A stretch of 13,377 bases of DNA, taken from positions 1 through 13,377 of the forward strand of contig JAIOQD010000063.1 of the NCBI GenBank assembly GCA_021413595.1, written 5' to 3'. The stretch comes from Bacteroidota bacterium (GTDB taxonomy: Bacteria; Bacteroidota; Bacteroidia; 2-12-FULL-35-15). The notes below the pieces were generated by a model. That model was not told the origin of the DNA, did not search any database, and was given only the letters and a program-made list of their open reading frames with translations. Below, piece by piece: positions 1 through 7,617 of this stretch (positions within the stretch are counted from its first letter, which is position 1; each line of letters starts with the position of its first letter). The translations under genes and the position numbers were made by a program.

Positions 1-1721
1 CAGGAAACTAATGGAAATATTACTGTTACCAATGGAAACGGACCTTTTACCTGGACAAAAGATTCTACATTTACAGATTGTAGCGGTTGTTTTGGCGGAT
101 CCTGCATACCGGGTTTCTGTGCTGGGGTTCCAGGAACCACAACATCTACTTTCGCAACCGGAGTAACAATAACCCCTCCGGGAACATACCCTATCAAAGT
201 AACTGATGCTGCTTCAAATACCCTGGTAATAAACAGTTTAGCATCGTTACCAGCTTGTTCAAATACCTGCCCTGCATTAACGGTTGCTTCGTCAAACGTT
301 GTTAATGTCACTTGCTTCGGACTGTCAACAGGGAGTTTTGATGCTTCAACCAGCGGAGGTGCCACTCCATGGGATTACACGTTAGTAAATGGTGGTGGCA
401 CAACGGTTGCTACTTTTAGTAATATTGCCGGAACACAAAGTTTCACAGGACTTCCTGCGGGTACATATACACTAAATGTGTTGGATAACAGCAGTTGTCC
501 CGGAACTACCACTGTTACAATTACTCAACCTGCTGCTGCAACCACAATTGCCACTGCAGGCCCTGATCAGTCTATGTGCAGTAATTCGGCCACTTTAGCA
601 GGAAATGTTCCAACAGTTGGAACGGGAATATGGACCCTTGTAAGCGGAACAGGAATCATCACCACTCCTGCTTCTGAAACATCAGGGGTCACAGGATTAG
701 GTGTAGGTGCAAATGTTTTCCAATGGACAATAAGTAATTCACCTTGTACCCCTTCTTCCGATCAGGTAACAATAACGAATACAGGTGGTGGAGCCCCTGC
801 CACAGCAGGACCAGATCAATCAATATGCAGCAGTTCCGCCATCTTAGCAGGAAATGTTCCTTCTTTTGGGACAGGATTATGGACCTTGGTAAGTGGAACA
901 GCAACAATTACCACCCCTTCTTCCGCAACTTCCGGTATTTCGGGATTAGGTGTTGGTATATCCGTTTTTGAATGGACGATCAGTAATCCTCCTTGCCCTG
1001 CTACTTCTGATCAGATAACGATAACAAATACTGGTGGTGGTCCAATAGTTACGATAAACGCTCAAACAAATGTATCCTAATTACACAGTCAGACTCTATT
1101 GCTGCTACCGTAACTATAACACCAACCGGTTGCGGAAGTTCTGATGGTTCTGCAACTGTTGTTGCCAGTGGCGGAACAGGAAGTTTATCTTATTTATGGA
1201 ATAATGGTGGTGCAACAACTGCAACAGTTAATAATATTGGTGCAGGTTCATACATAGTAACTATCACCGACTCTTTAGGTTGCACCAAAACAGGAAGCGG
1301 AACTGTTACCTCTGCAGGAGGACCAACTGCAAGTGCAGGGACTGATGCTACTATCATTTCAGGTTCATCCGTACTCTTAACTTCCTCGGGTGGCGGATCT
1401 TACTTTTGGACACCTCCAGCAGGTTTGAATTGCGATACCTGTCGAACACCAACAGTAAGCCCTGTAGTAACTACAATTTATTGTGTTACCGTTTCCGATA
1501 ATGGCGGATGTACTGATACAGCTTGTGTAACAATAACTGTATCGGACACAGCCACAACCATACCTTGTGGAACATTATTTGCCCCTGTTGGATCGGTATA
1601 TGTTCCCAGTGCATTTACTCCCAATAATAATGATATTTTGAATGATGTATTTAAGCCCCTAGCCAATTGTGTGCATGATTACAATTTTATAATAAGTAAC
1701 ATTACTGAGGTAACAATTTAA
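1..1721 (+). pseudogene. Large SprB-like repeat adhesin, 3' part, disrupted
   Basis: Frame 1 is open from the window edge to a TAA at 1078-1080. Homologous-looking protein then continues in frame 3 to a TAA at 1719-1721. The protein is rich in Thr, Gly, Ser and Asn, with spaced Cys. It shows two tandem modules beginning AGPDQS (556-804 and 805-1050). After the frame change comes a SprB-type module (CGSSDGSATV, then AGSYIVTITDSLGC) and a PKD-like stretch. The start of a type IX secretion type-B C-terminal domain follows (VPSAFTPN, LNDVFKP). Proteins of this family are very large exported surface adhesins linked to gliding or attachment. Here the sorting domain stops about 25 residues in, before the NRWG and GWDG parts seen in intact family members. 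The 5' end lies outside the window. I infer a pseudogene. The alternative is an assembly or base-call error at the frame change, but that would not restore the missing C-terminus. Confidence 0.75.
556..1050 (+). repeat. Two tandem ~83-residue adhesin modules
   Basis: Two adjacent in-frame copies about 249 bp apart start at 556 and 805. Both read AGPDQS-C-S, LAGNVP, GTG-WTLVSGT, ITTP, GLGVG, V-F-WTISN, then DQ-TITNTGGG. They are similar at protein level but clearly diverged at DNA level, so they behave as extracellular beta-sandwich modules rather than a fresh duplication. Further copies upstream of the window are likely in a protein of this type. Confidence 0.8.
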
Positions 1722-2063
1722 AAACGAGTTCCATCAATCAGGATATTGGAAAGTTTTTATTGCTGAGGTGATGATTTATACTATTGCTTAATTTAAAATA
1801 GACCAATCTTGAACCACATAGAAACATAGATTTTTGTAGGTACTTATAGAAAATAAAATTTAGCATAGGGGCTATGTTTGAAGCGAAGTCTATTTAAAAT
1901 TCGTACCTTATTTGACTATGAATCTATGTGGTTTAAATATTTATTATTCAATAAAACTATTGGACTAATATTACTAAGTATTGGTATTCCTATAAAAACG
2001 GTTATATTCCTAAAAGCGTTTTGAGAAACGATTGCAAGTAAAGGGCGGAATGTTCAGTACTAT
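1722..2063. other. Non-coding gap with a diverged inverted repeat
   Basis: This gap lies between two convergent genes and is AT-rich. It holds an 11-bp perfect inverted repeat (1812-1822 with 1923-1933, AACCACATAGA / TCTATGTGGTT), extendable with mismatches to about 20 bp per arm. The loop is about 100 bp and contains a smaller CATAG-GGG-CTATG palindrome near 1864. No T-run terminator, RNA gene or convincing ORF was seen. Confidence 0.6.
1812..1933. repeat. Long-spaced inverted repeat (AACCACATAGA type)
   Basis: The perfect 11-bp arms at 1812-1822 and 1923-1933 are flanked by a partly matching second block (ACATAG against the complement of CTATGA). In style it matches the palindromic intergenic repeats often scattered through Bacteroidota genomes. 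That placement is by resemblance, not by a genome search. Confidence 0.5.
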
Positions 2064-3485
2064 TTATTTTTGATTTAACCTGGAAATGGCTTTGATACCA
2101 TCTTCGTTTTTAGGATTGAGTTGCAATGATTTTTTATAATTAACCAATGCCAATTCTTTTTGTCCCATTAAACGGTACGTTTCTCCCAAACCGTGATAAG
2201 CACTCCAAGAATCAGGGTAATTGGTTTCATTTAATTTGAATATTTTTTGAGCATCTTCCGTTTTTTTCGCTTTCAGTAATTTATACCCGAAGGTATTATA
2301 ATACTCATCACCATAAGGGTTTTGAAATGGCGACAATCCCGATAGTTCGCGTTGAATACTATTGGTTTTGGTAATAAAATAATCGAAAGGAATGATTCCA
2401 TCAACTAAGTCACTTTCATAACCGGCAATACAATTTCCTAAATAGCTGCATCTGTCATAAGGAGCATAATTACAGTTTGTGTATGCATTTAACATGCGAT
2501 CGCCTTCAATCAGGTAAACCGAATCGTTTTGCTGCATTACCATTTCATCGAAATTACAAAATGCTGCTAAAGCTAATTGAGAATAATTTTGTGATGCGTT
2601 TTTAAAACCACCATAAGAAGTTTGCCAAACCGTTTGGATCAATTGAACTCCTCCTTCGCAAGGGTTAATTTTTCTTATCACACCAGCCACATTACCTGCA
2701 CCGGCATGATAGGCATGAAGCACTAATAAACGAAACCATAGATCAGTTTCATTATACTGTAAATGAGCAGTGTCAAGCATTTTTCTTACGTATGGAATGC
2801 AGATACGACTTAGTAAGCGCGAAGCTCCTAATGCTGATTTTTCGATGTCAATACGTTCATCCACTTTGCTATTAACGACTAACCCCATATTGCGTGCAAC
2901 AGGTTTCATAAGCTGAAATGGCCCATTTGCGCCTACTGTAGATTTAGTATTTACTTTTCCCGGACTTTCAATCAGTAAGATTGCTTGTGCATACCAAGGA
3001 TCAACTCCGTTTTGTTTGAATACATTAATGGATCTGTTGATGGTCGGCATTACTTTTTTAAATTCATAAAAATCTTTTTTTCCTGCAGTGATGTATATTG
3101 TTAAGCTATCCGGAATGTTTTTGATTTTACGGATACTGTCTTTATACAAAGTATGCTGAATTTCAGATAATTTATTCCATTCTTTAATAGAAATACGATC
3201 GAGCATCTGACGATTGGTCGCTAAACTTACAATGGCTGAATCAGGAGTAAGTCGCATTATCTGTTGCCAGAATTTTGGTTGTGGAAGCGTGTGCCAGCCT
3301 TCCGTATATAATACTTGATCATTAATGAATTTCATTTTGGTTACATCATTGTAACCCACAATATATTTTTCAACAATAGCAACTTTATTGAAATCAGGTT
3401 GAGCGGATGCGGAAAAATAAATCCCCTGCACTAATAATAGTGATGCTTTTAGGAGAAATGTATAGCTTTTGTTTGGCGTTTTCAA
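2064..3485 (-). CDS. Secreted lytic transglycosylase (SLT/GH23) with C-terminal TPRs
   Basis: Predicted to cleave peptidoglycan glycan strands outside the inner membrane. The frame is open back to another TTG at 3608. I prefer the TTG at 3485 because it gives a 473-residue protein with a classic signal peptide (MKTPNKSYTFLLKASLLLVQ, cleavage after SASA before QPD). A promoter-like pair also lies between the two TTGs. The SLT domain carries the catalytic Glu in LLIESPG (residue about 173), then GPFQLMKPVA (about 188-197) and HAYHAGAGNV (about 257-266), the usual E-S, G-QLM and AY-AG motifs of MltD/Slt-type enzymes. The last 75 residues form TPR-like helices (AKKTEDAQKIF, YHGLGETYRLMGQKELALVN). 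No LysM repeats are seen, unlike typical MltD. The gene stands alone on this strand. Enzyme class is confident; the start codon is not. Confidence 0.85.
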   Translation of the reverse strand: MKTPNKSYTFLLKASLLLVQGIYFSASAQPDFNKVAIVEKYIVGYNDVTKMKFINDQVLYTEGWHTLPQPKFWQQIMRLTPDSAIVSLATNRQMLDRISIKEWNKLSEIQHTLYKDSIRKIKNIPDSLTIYITAGKKDFYEFKKVMPTINRSINVFKQNGVDPWYAQAILLIESPGKVNTKSTVGANGPFQLMKPVARNMGLVVNSKVDERIDIEKSALGASRLLSRICIPYVRKMLDTAHLQYNETDLWFRLLVLHAYHAGAGNVAGVIRKINPCEGGVQLIQTVWQTSYGGFKNASQNYSQLALAAFCNFDEMVMQQNDSVYLIEGDRMLNAYTNCNYAPYDRCSYLGNCIAGYESDLVDGIIPFDYFITKTNSIQRELSGLSPFQNPYGDEYYNTFGYKLLKAKKTEDAQKIFKLNETNYPDSWSAYHGLGETYRLMGQKELALVNYKKSLQLNPKNEDGIKAISRLNQK

Positions 3486-3513
3486 GATAATATTTTTTAT
3501 AAAAATAGTTTTA

Positions 3514-3544
3514 TAAATATAGGTTTCGAGCAGTAGGATTGAAA
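3514..3544 (-). promoter_or_regulatory. Possible promoter of the transglycosylase gene
   Basis: Read on the - strand, TTTC (3544-3541) is followed after 19 nt by TATATTTA (3521-3514). This resembles the Bacteroidota TTTG-N19-21-TAnnTTTG promoter with a mismatch in each box. It would place transcription start about 20 nt before the TTG at 3485 and is inconsistent with translation from 3608. Confidence 0.35.
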
Positions 3545-3869
3545 ACTTTTGAACAAACGTTTTCAACAATATTAATACTCTTACGTAGTATTCAATAAGA
3601 AGTTTCAATAATGTTTTCGTGATTACTCTTGTGTTAATTGTTTTTTTGAATTATTAATTTATAACGTTTTTTTTAATTGTTAATCTGCCTGTTTTATTGT
3701 TTCATCGCAATAATTTTTATGCTCAACCGAAAAAAGTCATAAATTTATTTGTGTTTTGTAATTTAAATTCATACCTTAGTGGTCATATACATTATATGGA
3801 TTGATCTATGTTTTATCTGAATTAATCTAGTATAATTTTTTAGGAGAATAGTTCTGCTCTTAATAATAG

Positions 3870-3877
3870 TATCTTTG
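3870..3877 (+). promoter_or_regulatory. Promoter -7 box of the LytTR regulator gene
   Basis: TATCTTTG matches the Bacteroidota -7 consensus TAnnTTTG exactly and lies 35 nt before the ATG at 3913, implying a 5' leader near 28 nt. No good TTTG is seen at the expected -33 distance. The rest of 3609-3912 is very AT-rich and holds nothing else I can identify. Confidence 0.45.
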
Positions 3878-3912
3878 AGGTTCATTTAATATTTTTAAAA
3901 AGAAATTAGCCA

Positions 3913-4665
3913 ATGTCAAAAGTAAACATTCTAATAGTTGAAGACGAAAGCATTATTGCTAAAGACATTCAACATAGCTTAAAAAAACTCGGATATACAG
4001 TAGTGGATATGTGTTCTACAGGAGAGGATGCTATTAGAGCTACCGAAGAGTTTAAGCCCGATTTGGTATTAATGGATATCATGTTGAAGGGTGAATTAAG
4101 CGGCATTGAAGCAGCCTTACAGATCCGTGAAAAATTTGACATTCCCGTGATATACCTTACTGCTTATGCAGATGAAAGTACATTAAACAAAGCAAAAATA
4201 TCTGAACCTTACGGATATATCATAAAACCTTTTAAAGAGATCGATTTGCGTACTTCTATAGAGATGTCTTTGTATAAACACGAAAAGGAAACAGATGTAA
4301 AAAAGGAGCGTGATTTTTTATACTCACTTGCAGAAAATAAAGATTCAAAAGATATTCTTTTTGTAAAATCAAACTCACGTTTGGTAAAAGTAAAATCCAG
4401 TGATATCTATTTTGTTGAAGCATTGAAGGATTATGTGGTGATTAATACGGCTACCACACGTTATACTATACATGCCACTATGAAAGATATTGAGAAAAAA
4501 TTATCATCAACTGATTTTGTGCGTGTTCATCGTTCGTTCATTGTGCGCATTGACAAAATTATTGCTATTGAACAACCGAATTTACTTTTGGAAGATGACA
4601 AAAAGCTTATTCCTATTGGAGGTTCCTATAAAGATGCGCTTGCAAAATGTTTGAATATCGTTTAG
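3913..4665 (+). CDS. Two-component response regulator, REC-LytTR
   Basis: A 250-residue DNA-binding response regulator. The N-terminal receiver domain (about 1-120) has the acidic pair E10-D11, the phosphoacceptor D55 in LVLMDIML, the switch residue T83 in VIYLTAYAD and K105 in GYIIKPF. A charged linker (about 121-146) leads to a LytTR domain (about 148-249) with the usual KSNSRLVKVKSSDIYFVEAL, DYVVI, FVRVHRSFIV and PIGGSYKD landmarks. Family members bind direct repeats as dimers after phosphorylation. No histidine kinase lies within the window, so its partner is encoded elsewhere or left no trace here. It is a single-gene unit with its own promoter-like box and a hairpin terminator. Start at ATG 3913 fits the receiver fold. 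All key residues are present. Confidence 0.93.
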   Translation: MSKVNILIVEDESIIAKDIQHSLKKLGYTVVDMCSTGEDAIRATEEFKPDLVLMDIMLKGELSGIEAALQIREKFDIPVIYLTAYADESTLNKAKISEPYGYIIKPFKEIDLRTSIEMSLYKHEKETDVKKERDFLYSLAENKDSKDILFVKSNSRLVKVKSSDIYFVEALKDYVVINTATTRYTIHATMKDIEKKLSSTDFVRVHRSFIVRIDKIIAIEQPNLLLEDDKKLIPIGGSYKDALAKCLNIV

Positions 4666-4759
4666 AGGCTATTTTCAAATTCTCAAATGAAGGCGATGCT
4701 GAATAATCTAACATTTAACCAAAGCGTTTTTTAGGTTTCATAATTTTTTTACTTTACAA

Positions 4760-4792
4760 ATTGCCCAAGATACAATGGTTATCTTGGGCAAT
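4760..4792 (+). terminator. Hairpin terminator after the LytTR regulator gene
   Basis: A perfect 13-bp stem (4760-4772 with 4780-4792, ATTGCCCAAGATA and its complement) with a 7-nt loop is followed by the weakly T-rich GTATTTTATG. It sits 95 bp after the stop codon. The T-tract is modest, so the stem is certain but termination is inferred. Confidence 0.65.
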
Positions 4793-4813
4793 GTATTTTA
4801 TGTCAATGTATAA

Positions 4814-4979
4814 TAATGCGAATCAAGGGTTGAAATAATTGTTTCTTCAGAGAAGAACAGGGCCGTGTGTCAGTCATACTGAGCTTGTCGAAGTATGTGG
4901 GTAGGCTTTCGCACACTCTTCGACAAGCTCAGAGTGACAGCCCATAGGGGTTTCATCATCTAGCCCTTGATTCGCATTA
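4814..4979. repeat. Nested palindromic element (two inverted repeats, one inside the other)
   Basis: Outer arms are 4814-4831 and 4962-4979 (17 of 18 bases pair, TAATGCGAATCAAGGGTT type). Inner arms are 4873-4899 and 4912-4938 (23 of 27 pair, core GAGCTTGTCGAAG / CTTCGACAAGCTC) with a 12-nt loop. The inner palindrome resembles a GAGCTTGTCGAAG / CTTCGACAAGCTC intergenic repeat seen in many Bacteroidota genomes. No ORF is inside. A small non-autonomous mobile element is possible, but I see no clear target-site duplication. The whole 4666-5010 gap is otherwise non-coding. Confidence 0.75.
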
Positions 4980-5010
4980 ATAAGGCGCTACAAATGTGAC
5001 AAGTCTTTAA

Positions 5011-5859
5011 TTATAAATAGTAAACTCCCATCACCAATATACCCTGTACTATCATAGTGCCATCAATCCCGGCAACGTAAAAGTATTCGCTGCGTTTAGA
5101 ATTACTCATTAAAACTAACATTGCATTTAATACAGCAGATATCAGCAGAGCCATAAACACCTTTAGGTTGATCATTCCAAAAAAGTATTCAGGGATAATC
5201 AAAAAGATATAAAGTAACATAAATCCGAAAGCGAGCCACCTTGCGGTGTTTTCGCTTAACAATAAGGGGAGGGTGGAAACAGCATCCGCTTTATCAATCT
5301 CAAGATCCCGAATATCGAATGGAATACAAATTGCCATCATAAAACAAAAACGAACAAAGATGTGCAAAAAATCGTTTTTTGTAAAATGTTCAGTGCCTGT
5401 TAATAATATTGGAACTACAGCAGTTGCCATTGTCCAGACCAATACAAGGGTTAATAATTTTAACCATGGATTTTTACGCAATTTTATGAATGGAAGAAAA
5501 TAAACCAAAGATAAGATCAATAGTGGGGACAGGTAAAGTAGAATTTTGTAATCGTTGTAGAAAAAAGTAATTGAAACACCGATAAAACCTATTAATGATA
5601 ATAGTTTAATCGAAGCTTTGTTGTTGAATATCCAGTTTCTTCGGATAGAGCCGGGATTATTATCTGATGGTGATTTGTAAAAGATGCGTTGAAAATTATA
5701 AACAAAAAGAGTAGCAAAAAAAACAAGTATAGAGTAGGATAATAAATGATCTGTAAAGTGGAGTTGAATAATTGAGCTTTGCACTAGACAAACCGCTCCC
5801 AAAGCAACAAAAATATTGCCGAATAAAATAAAATCAAAGAATCGTTTAAGGAAATTCAA
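5011..5859 (-). CDS. UbiA-like prenyltransferase family membrane protein
   Basis: About nine hydrophobic segments span the protein, as in UbiA-family aromatic prenyltransferases. The second Asp motif is recognisable: FDIRDLEIDKADAVSTLP (D212, D215, D219 counted from the upstream start). At the place of the first NDxxDxxxD motif the protein instead reads VYNFQRIF, so the usual Mg-diphosphate site is incomplete. This suggests a diverged or non-prenyltransferase member. Coding extends upstream to GTG 5949 (312 residues). I chose TTG 5859 (282 residues) because the extra 30 residues look non-coding and a promoter-like TTTA-N19-TATATTC lies inside them (5919-5890). It follows the aminopeptidase P gene on the same strand. 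Substrate unknown. Confidence 0.65.
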   Translation of the reverse strand: MNFLKRFFDFILFGNIFVALGAVCLVQSSIIQLHFTDHLLSYSILVFFATLFVYNFQRIFYKSPSDNNPGSIRRNWIFNNKASIKLLSLIGFIGVSITFFYNDYKILLYLSPLLILSLVYFLPFIKLRKNPWLKLLTLVLVWTMATAVVPILLTGTEHFTKNDFLHIFVRFCFMMAICIPFDIRDLEIDKADAVSTLPLLLSENTARWLAFGFMLLYIFLIIPEYFFGMINLKVFMALLISAVLNAMLVLMSNSKRSEYFYVAGIDGTMIVQGILVMGVYYL

Positions 5860-5974
5860 TTTATTTTTTTTAGCAACGTTAGGGTTGTTGAATATACCCC
5901 TTCGATAAGGTTTAGTAAACTTTAGGCTTGTTTTAAAACAACCTAACACGTTACCTGGTATTCACTTGTAATAA

Positions 5975-6003
5975 CCCTAACAGGGTTTGAAACCCTGTCA
6001 GGG
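5975..6003 (-). terminator. Compact hairpin after the aminopeptidase P gene
   Basis: Two 14-nt arms (5975-5988 and 5990-6003, CCCTAACAGGGTTT type) pair at 13 of 14 positions across one central base. The hairpin sits just past the pepP stop and before the UbiA-like gene. It lacks a T-run on either side, so it may be a dispersed palindromic repeat or a transcript-end stabiliser rather than a true intrinsic terminator. Confidence 0.5.
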
Positions 6004-6013
6004 ATAATTGTTC

Positions 6014-7303
6014 TTAATTTGCCATTAATTTTTCTATATCATCTGCCTCAATAGGAATATTAGCCATTAAATTAACCGGACCATTTTCAGTAATTAAAAT
6101 ATCATCTTCTAAGCGTATCCCTAAACCTTCTGCAGGAATATAAATTCCCGGCTCGCAGGTAAATACCATGCCTGCTTCAAACGAGCGATATTTGCTGCCC
6201 ACATCATGTACATCCAAGCCTAAAAAGTGAGAAGTACCATGCATGAAATATTTTTTATATAAAGGAGCTCCCGGGTTTTGTTTTTCTACTTCATTTTTAT
6301 CTAATAATCCCAATCCGATCAATTCGGCCTCCATTAATTTACCAACTTCTTTGTGATAATTCGTAATGTTATTACCTATTACCAGCATTTTAATTGCAGC
6401 ACGCATTACACGCAATACAGCATTATATACATCTTTCTGACGAGGGGTGAATTTCCCGTTTATTGGTAAACAGCGTGTTAAGTCGCTGGCATAATTTCCA
6501 TATTCAGCGGCTACATCAAGCAAAATCACTTCACCTGATTTACATTCCTTATTGTTATCTGTATAATGCAATATACATGCGCTTTTACCGGATGCTATAA
6601 TAGGCCCGTAAGCAAATCCGCGAGAACGGTTGCGAACAAATTCATGAATTAATTCAGCTTCAATTTCATATTCCATTACACCGGGTTTTACAAAACCCAA
6701 TAATCTACGAAAGCCTTTTTCAGTAATGTTGCAGGCGTTTTGCATCTGTTCAACTTCATGTTTAGATTTGATAGCGCGCAGTTCATGCATGATGGGCGCA
6801 GAACGGTTGTAACTATGCAAAGGATAGCGTTCCTGACAAAACTTAATAAAACGTGCATCACGTGTTTGAACATCTACAGTAGCACGAGTGTGTTCATTTG
6901 TATTCAGATATACATTTTCAGCCTCTGAGATTAGAGCGTTGAAGGTAACAGAAAAATCTTTCATCCAAAGGATTTTTCTTATGCCAGATGTTGCCGTGGC
7001 CTCTTCTTTGGTGTATTTATGTCCTTCCCAAATAGCAATATGTTCGTTGGTTTCTTTAAGGAACAAGATTTCACGATTGGCCTCTTATTTGGCATCCGGG
7101 AAAAGCACTAAAATACTTTCTTCCTGATCGATGCCTGAAAGGTAAAAAATATCAGTGTTTTGGATAAACATCATCGAGCCATCGGCACTGGTTGGCATTA
7201 TATCATTAGCGTTAAAAACAGCTATAGCGTTTGGTTTTAGTTTTTTTGCAAAACGTTTGCGGTTTTCAATAAATAATTGCGAATTGATAGGGTTATATTT
7301 CAT
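6014..7303 (-). pseudogene. pepP: Xaa-Pro aminopeptidase P (PepP), interrupted by in-frame TAA
   Basis: The frame encodes a 429-codon M24 metallopeptidase, a normal length for the family, except that codon 73 is TAA (7085-7087). The first 72 residues from ATG 7303 form the start of the aminopeptidase P N-terminal domain (DIFYLSGIDQEESILVLFPD). The same frame resumes at once with EANREILFLKETNEH and runs intact to the stop at 6014. The catalytic domain keeps all five metal ligands: D263 and D274 (LLDVAAEYGNYASDLTR), H359 (HGTSHFLGLDVHD), E384 (CEPGIY) and E399 (RLEDD). Intact enzymes remove an N-terminal residue preceding proline. A single-base change such as CAA (Gln) to TAA would explain the break. 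A TTG at 7066 might restart translation but would drop the first 79 residues. The choices are nonsense mutation, sequencing error or unusual readthrough. Confidence 0.85.
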
Positions 7304-7532
7304 GGTAGAAGTTAAATTTGGTCTTCAAAGTTTGGAAATATAATCCATATAAAGAAATTAAAAAGCAGAGATATGAAAGCCCCTAATTCCCCTTTTGTAT
7401 TTATTGGTCAATCAATTTTTTAAAAAACCATTAAAAAACCAAGGCTCTCTTATTTGAATTTGTTTTAAATAGCAGTAAAACTTATATAAATTGGACGTTT
7501 TGGGCAGTATGTTATCATAGCATATAAATGAA

Positions 7533-7566
7533 ATCCTAAATTTACTTGATAGAAATGATTTAGGAT
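7533..7566. promoter_or_regulatory. Palindrome over the sdh promoter, possible operator
   Basis: A perfect 9-bp inverted repeat (ATCCTAAAT at 7533-7541, ATTTAGGAT at 7558-7566) is separated by 16 bp. It spans the likely -33 position and ends at the start of the -7 box. That is where a repressor or activator dimer would act. The binding role is inferred from position only. Confidence 0.35.
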
Positions 7567-7576
7567 ATTACATTTG
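7546..7576 (+). promoter_or_regulatory. Likely sdhCAB promoter
   Basis: TACATTTG (7569-7576) matches the Bacteroidota TAnnTTTG box. A TTG at 7546-7548 lies 20 nt upstream, at the -33 spacing. The predicted start would be near 7582, giving a leader of about 36 nt before the ATG at 7618. Confidence 0.55.
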
Positions 7577-7617
7577 TTGCGCAAAACGAAAAAAATATAT
7601 TATAATAGATTTTAATT

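Larger units (their letters stand above)
7304..7617. promoter_or_regulatory. Divergent intergenic region between pepP and sdhC
   Basis: This 314-bp AT-rich region separates the two divergent transcription units and should carry both promoters. On the sdh side a good -7 box and a flanking palindrome are visible (listed separately). On the pepP side only a weak TATATTTC is seen on the - strand about 35 nt before the ATG. No small gene is recognised here. Confidence 0.5.

Noticed and set aside
744..971. 75-codon + frame inside the adhesin
   Set aside because: It is out of frame with the tandem modules, which continue unbroken in frame 1.
3485..3608. Transglycosylase start at TTG 3608
   Set aside because: It adds 41 residues with extra hydrophobic stretches before a perfect signal peptide, and a promoter-like pair lies inside the extension.
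4814..4979. Structural RNA or CRISPR-like array
   Set aside because: There are only two nested inverted pairs, no repeated spacers and no tRNA or known RNA signature.
6014..7303. Alternative genetic code or selenocysteine-like recoding at the pepP stop
   Set aside because: The codon is TAA, other genes in the window end with TAA, and no recoding structure was recognised downstream. Nonsense mutation or sequence error is simpler.
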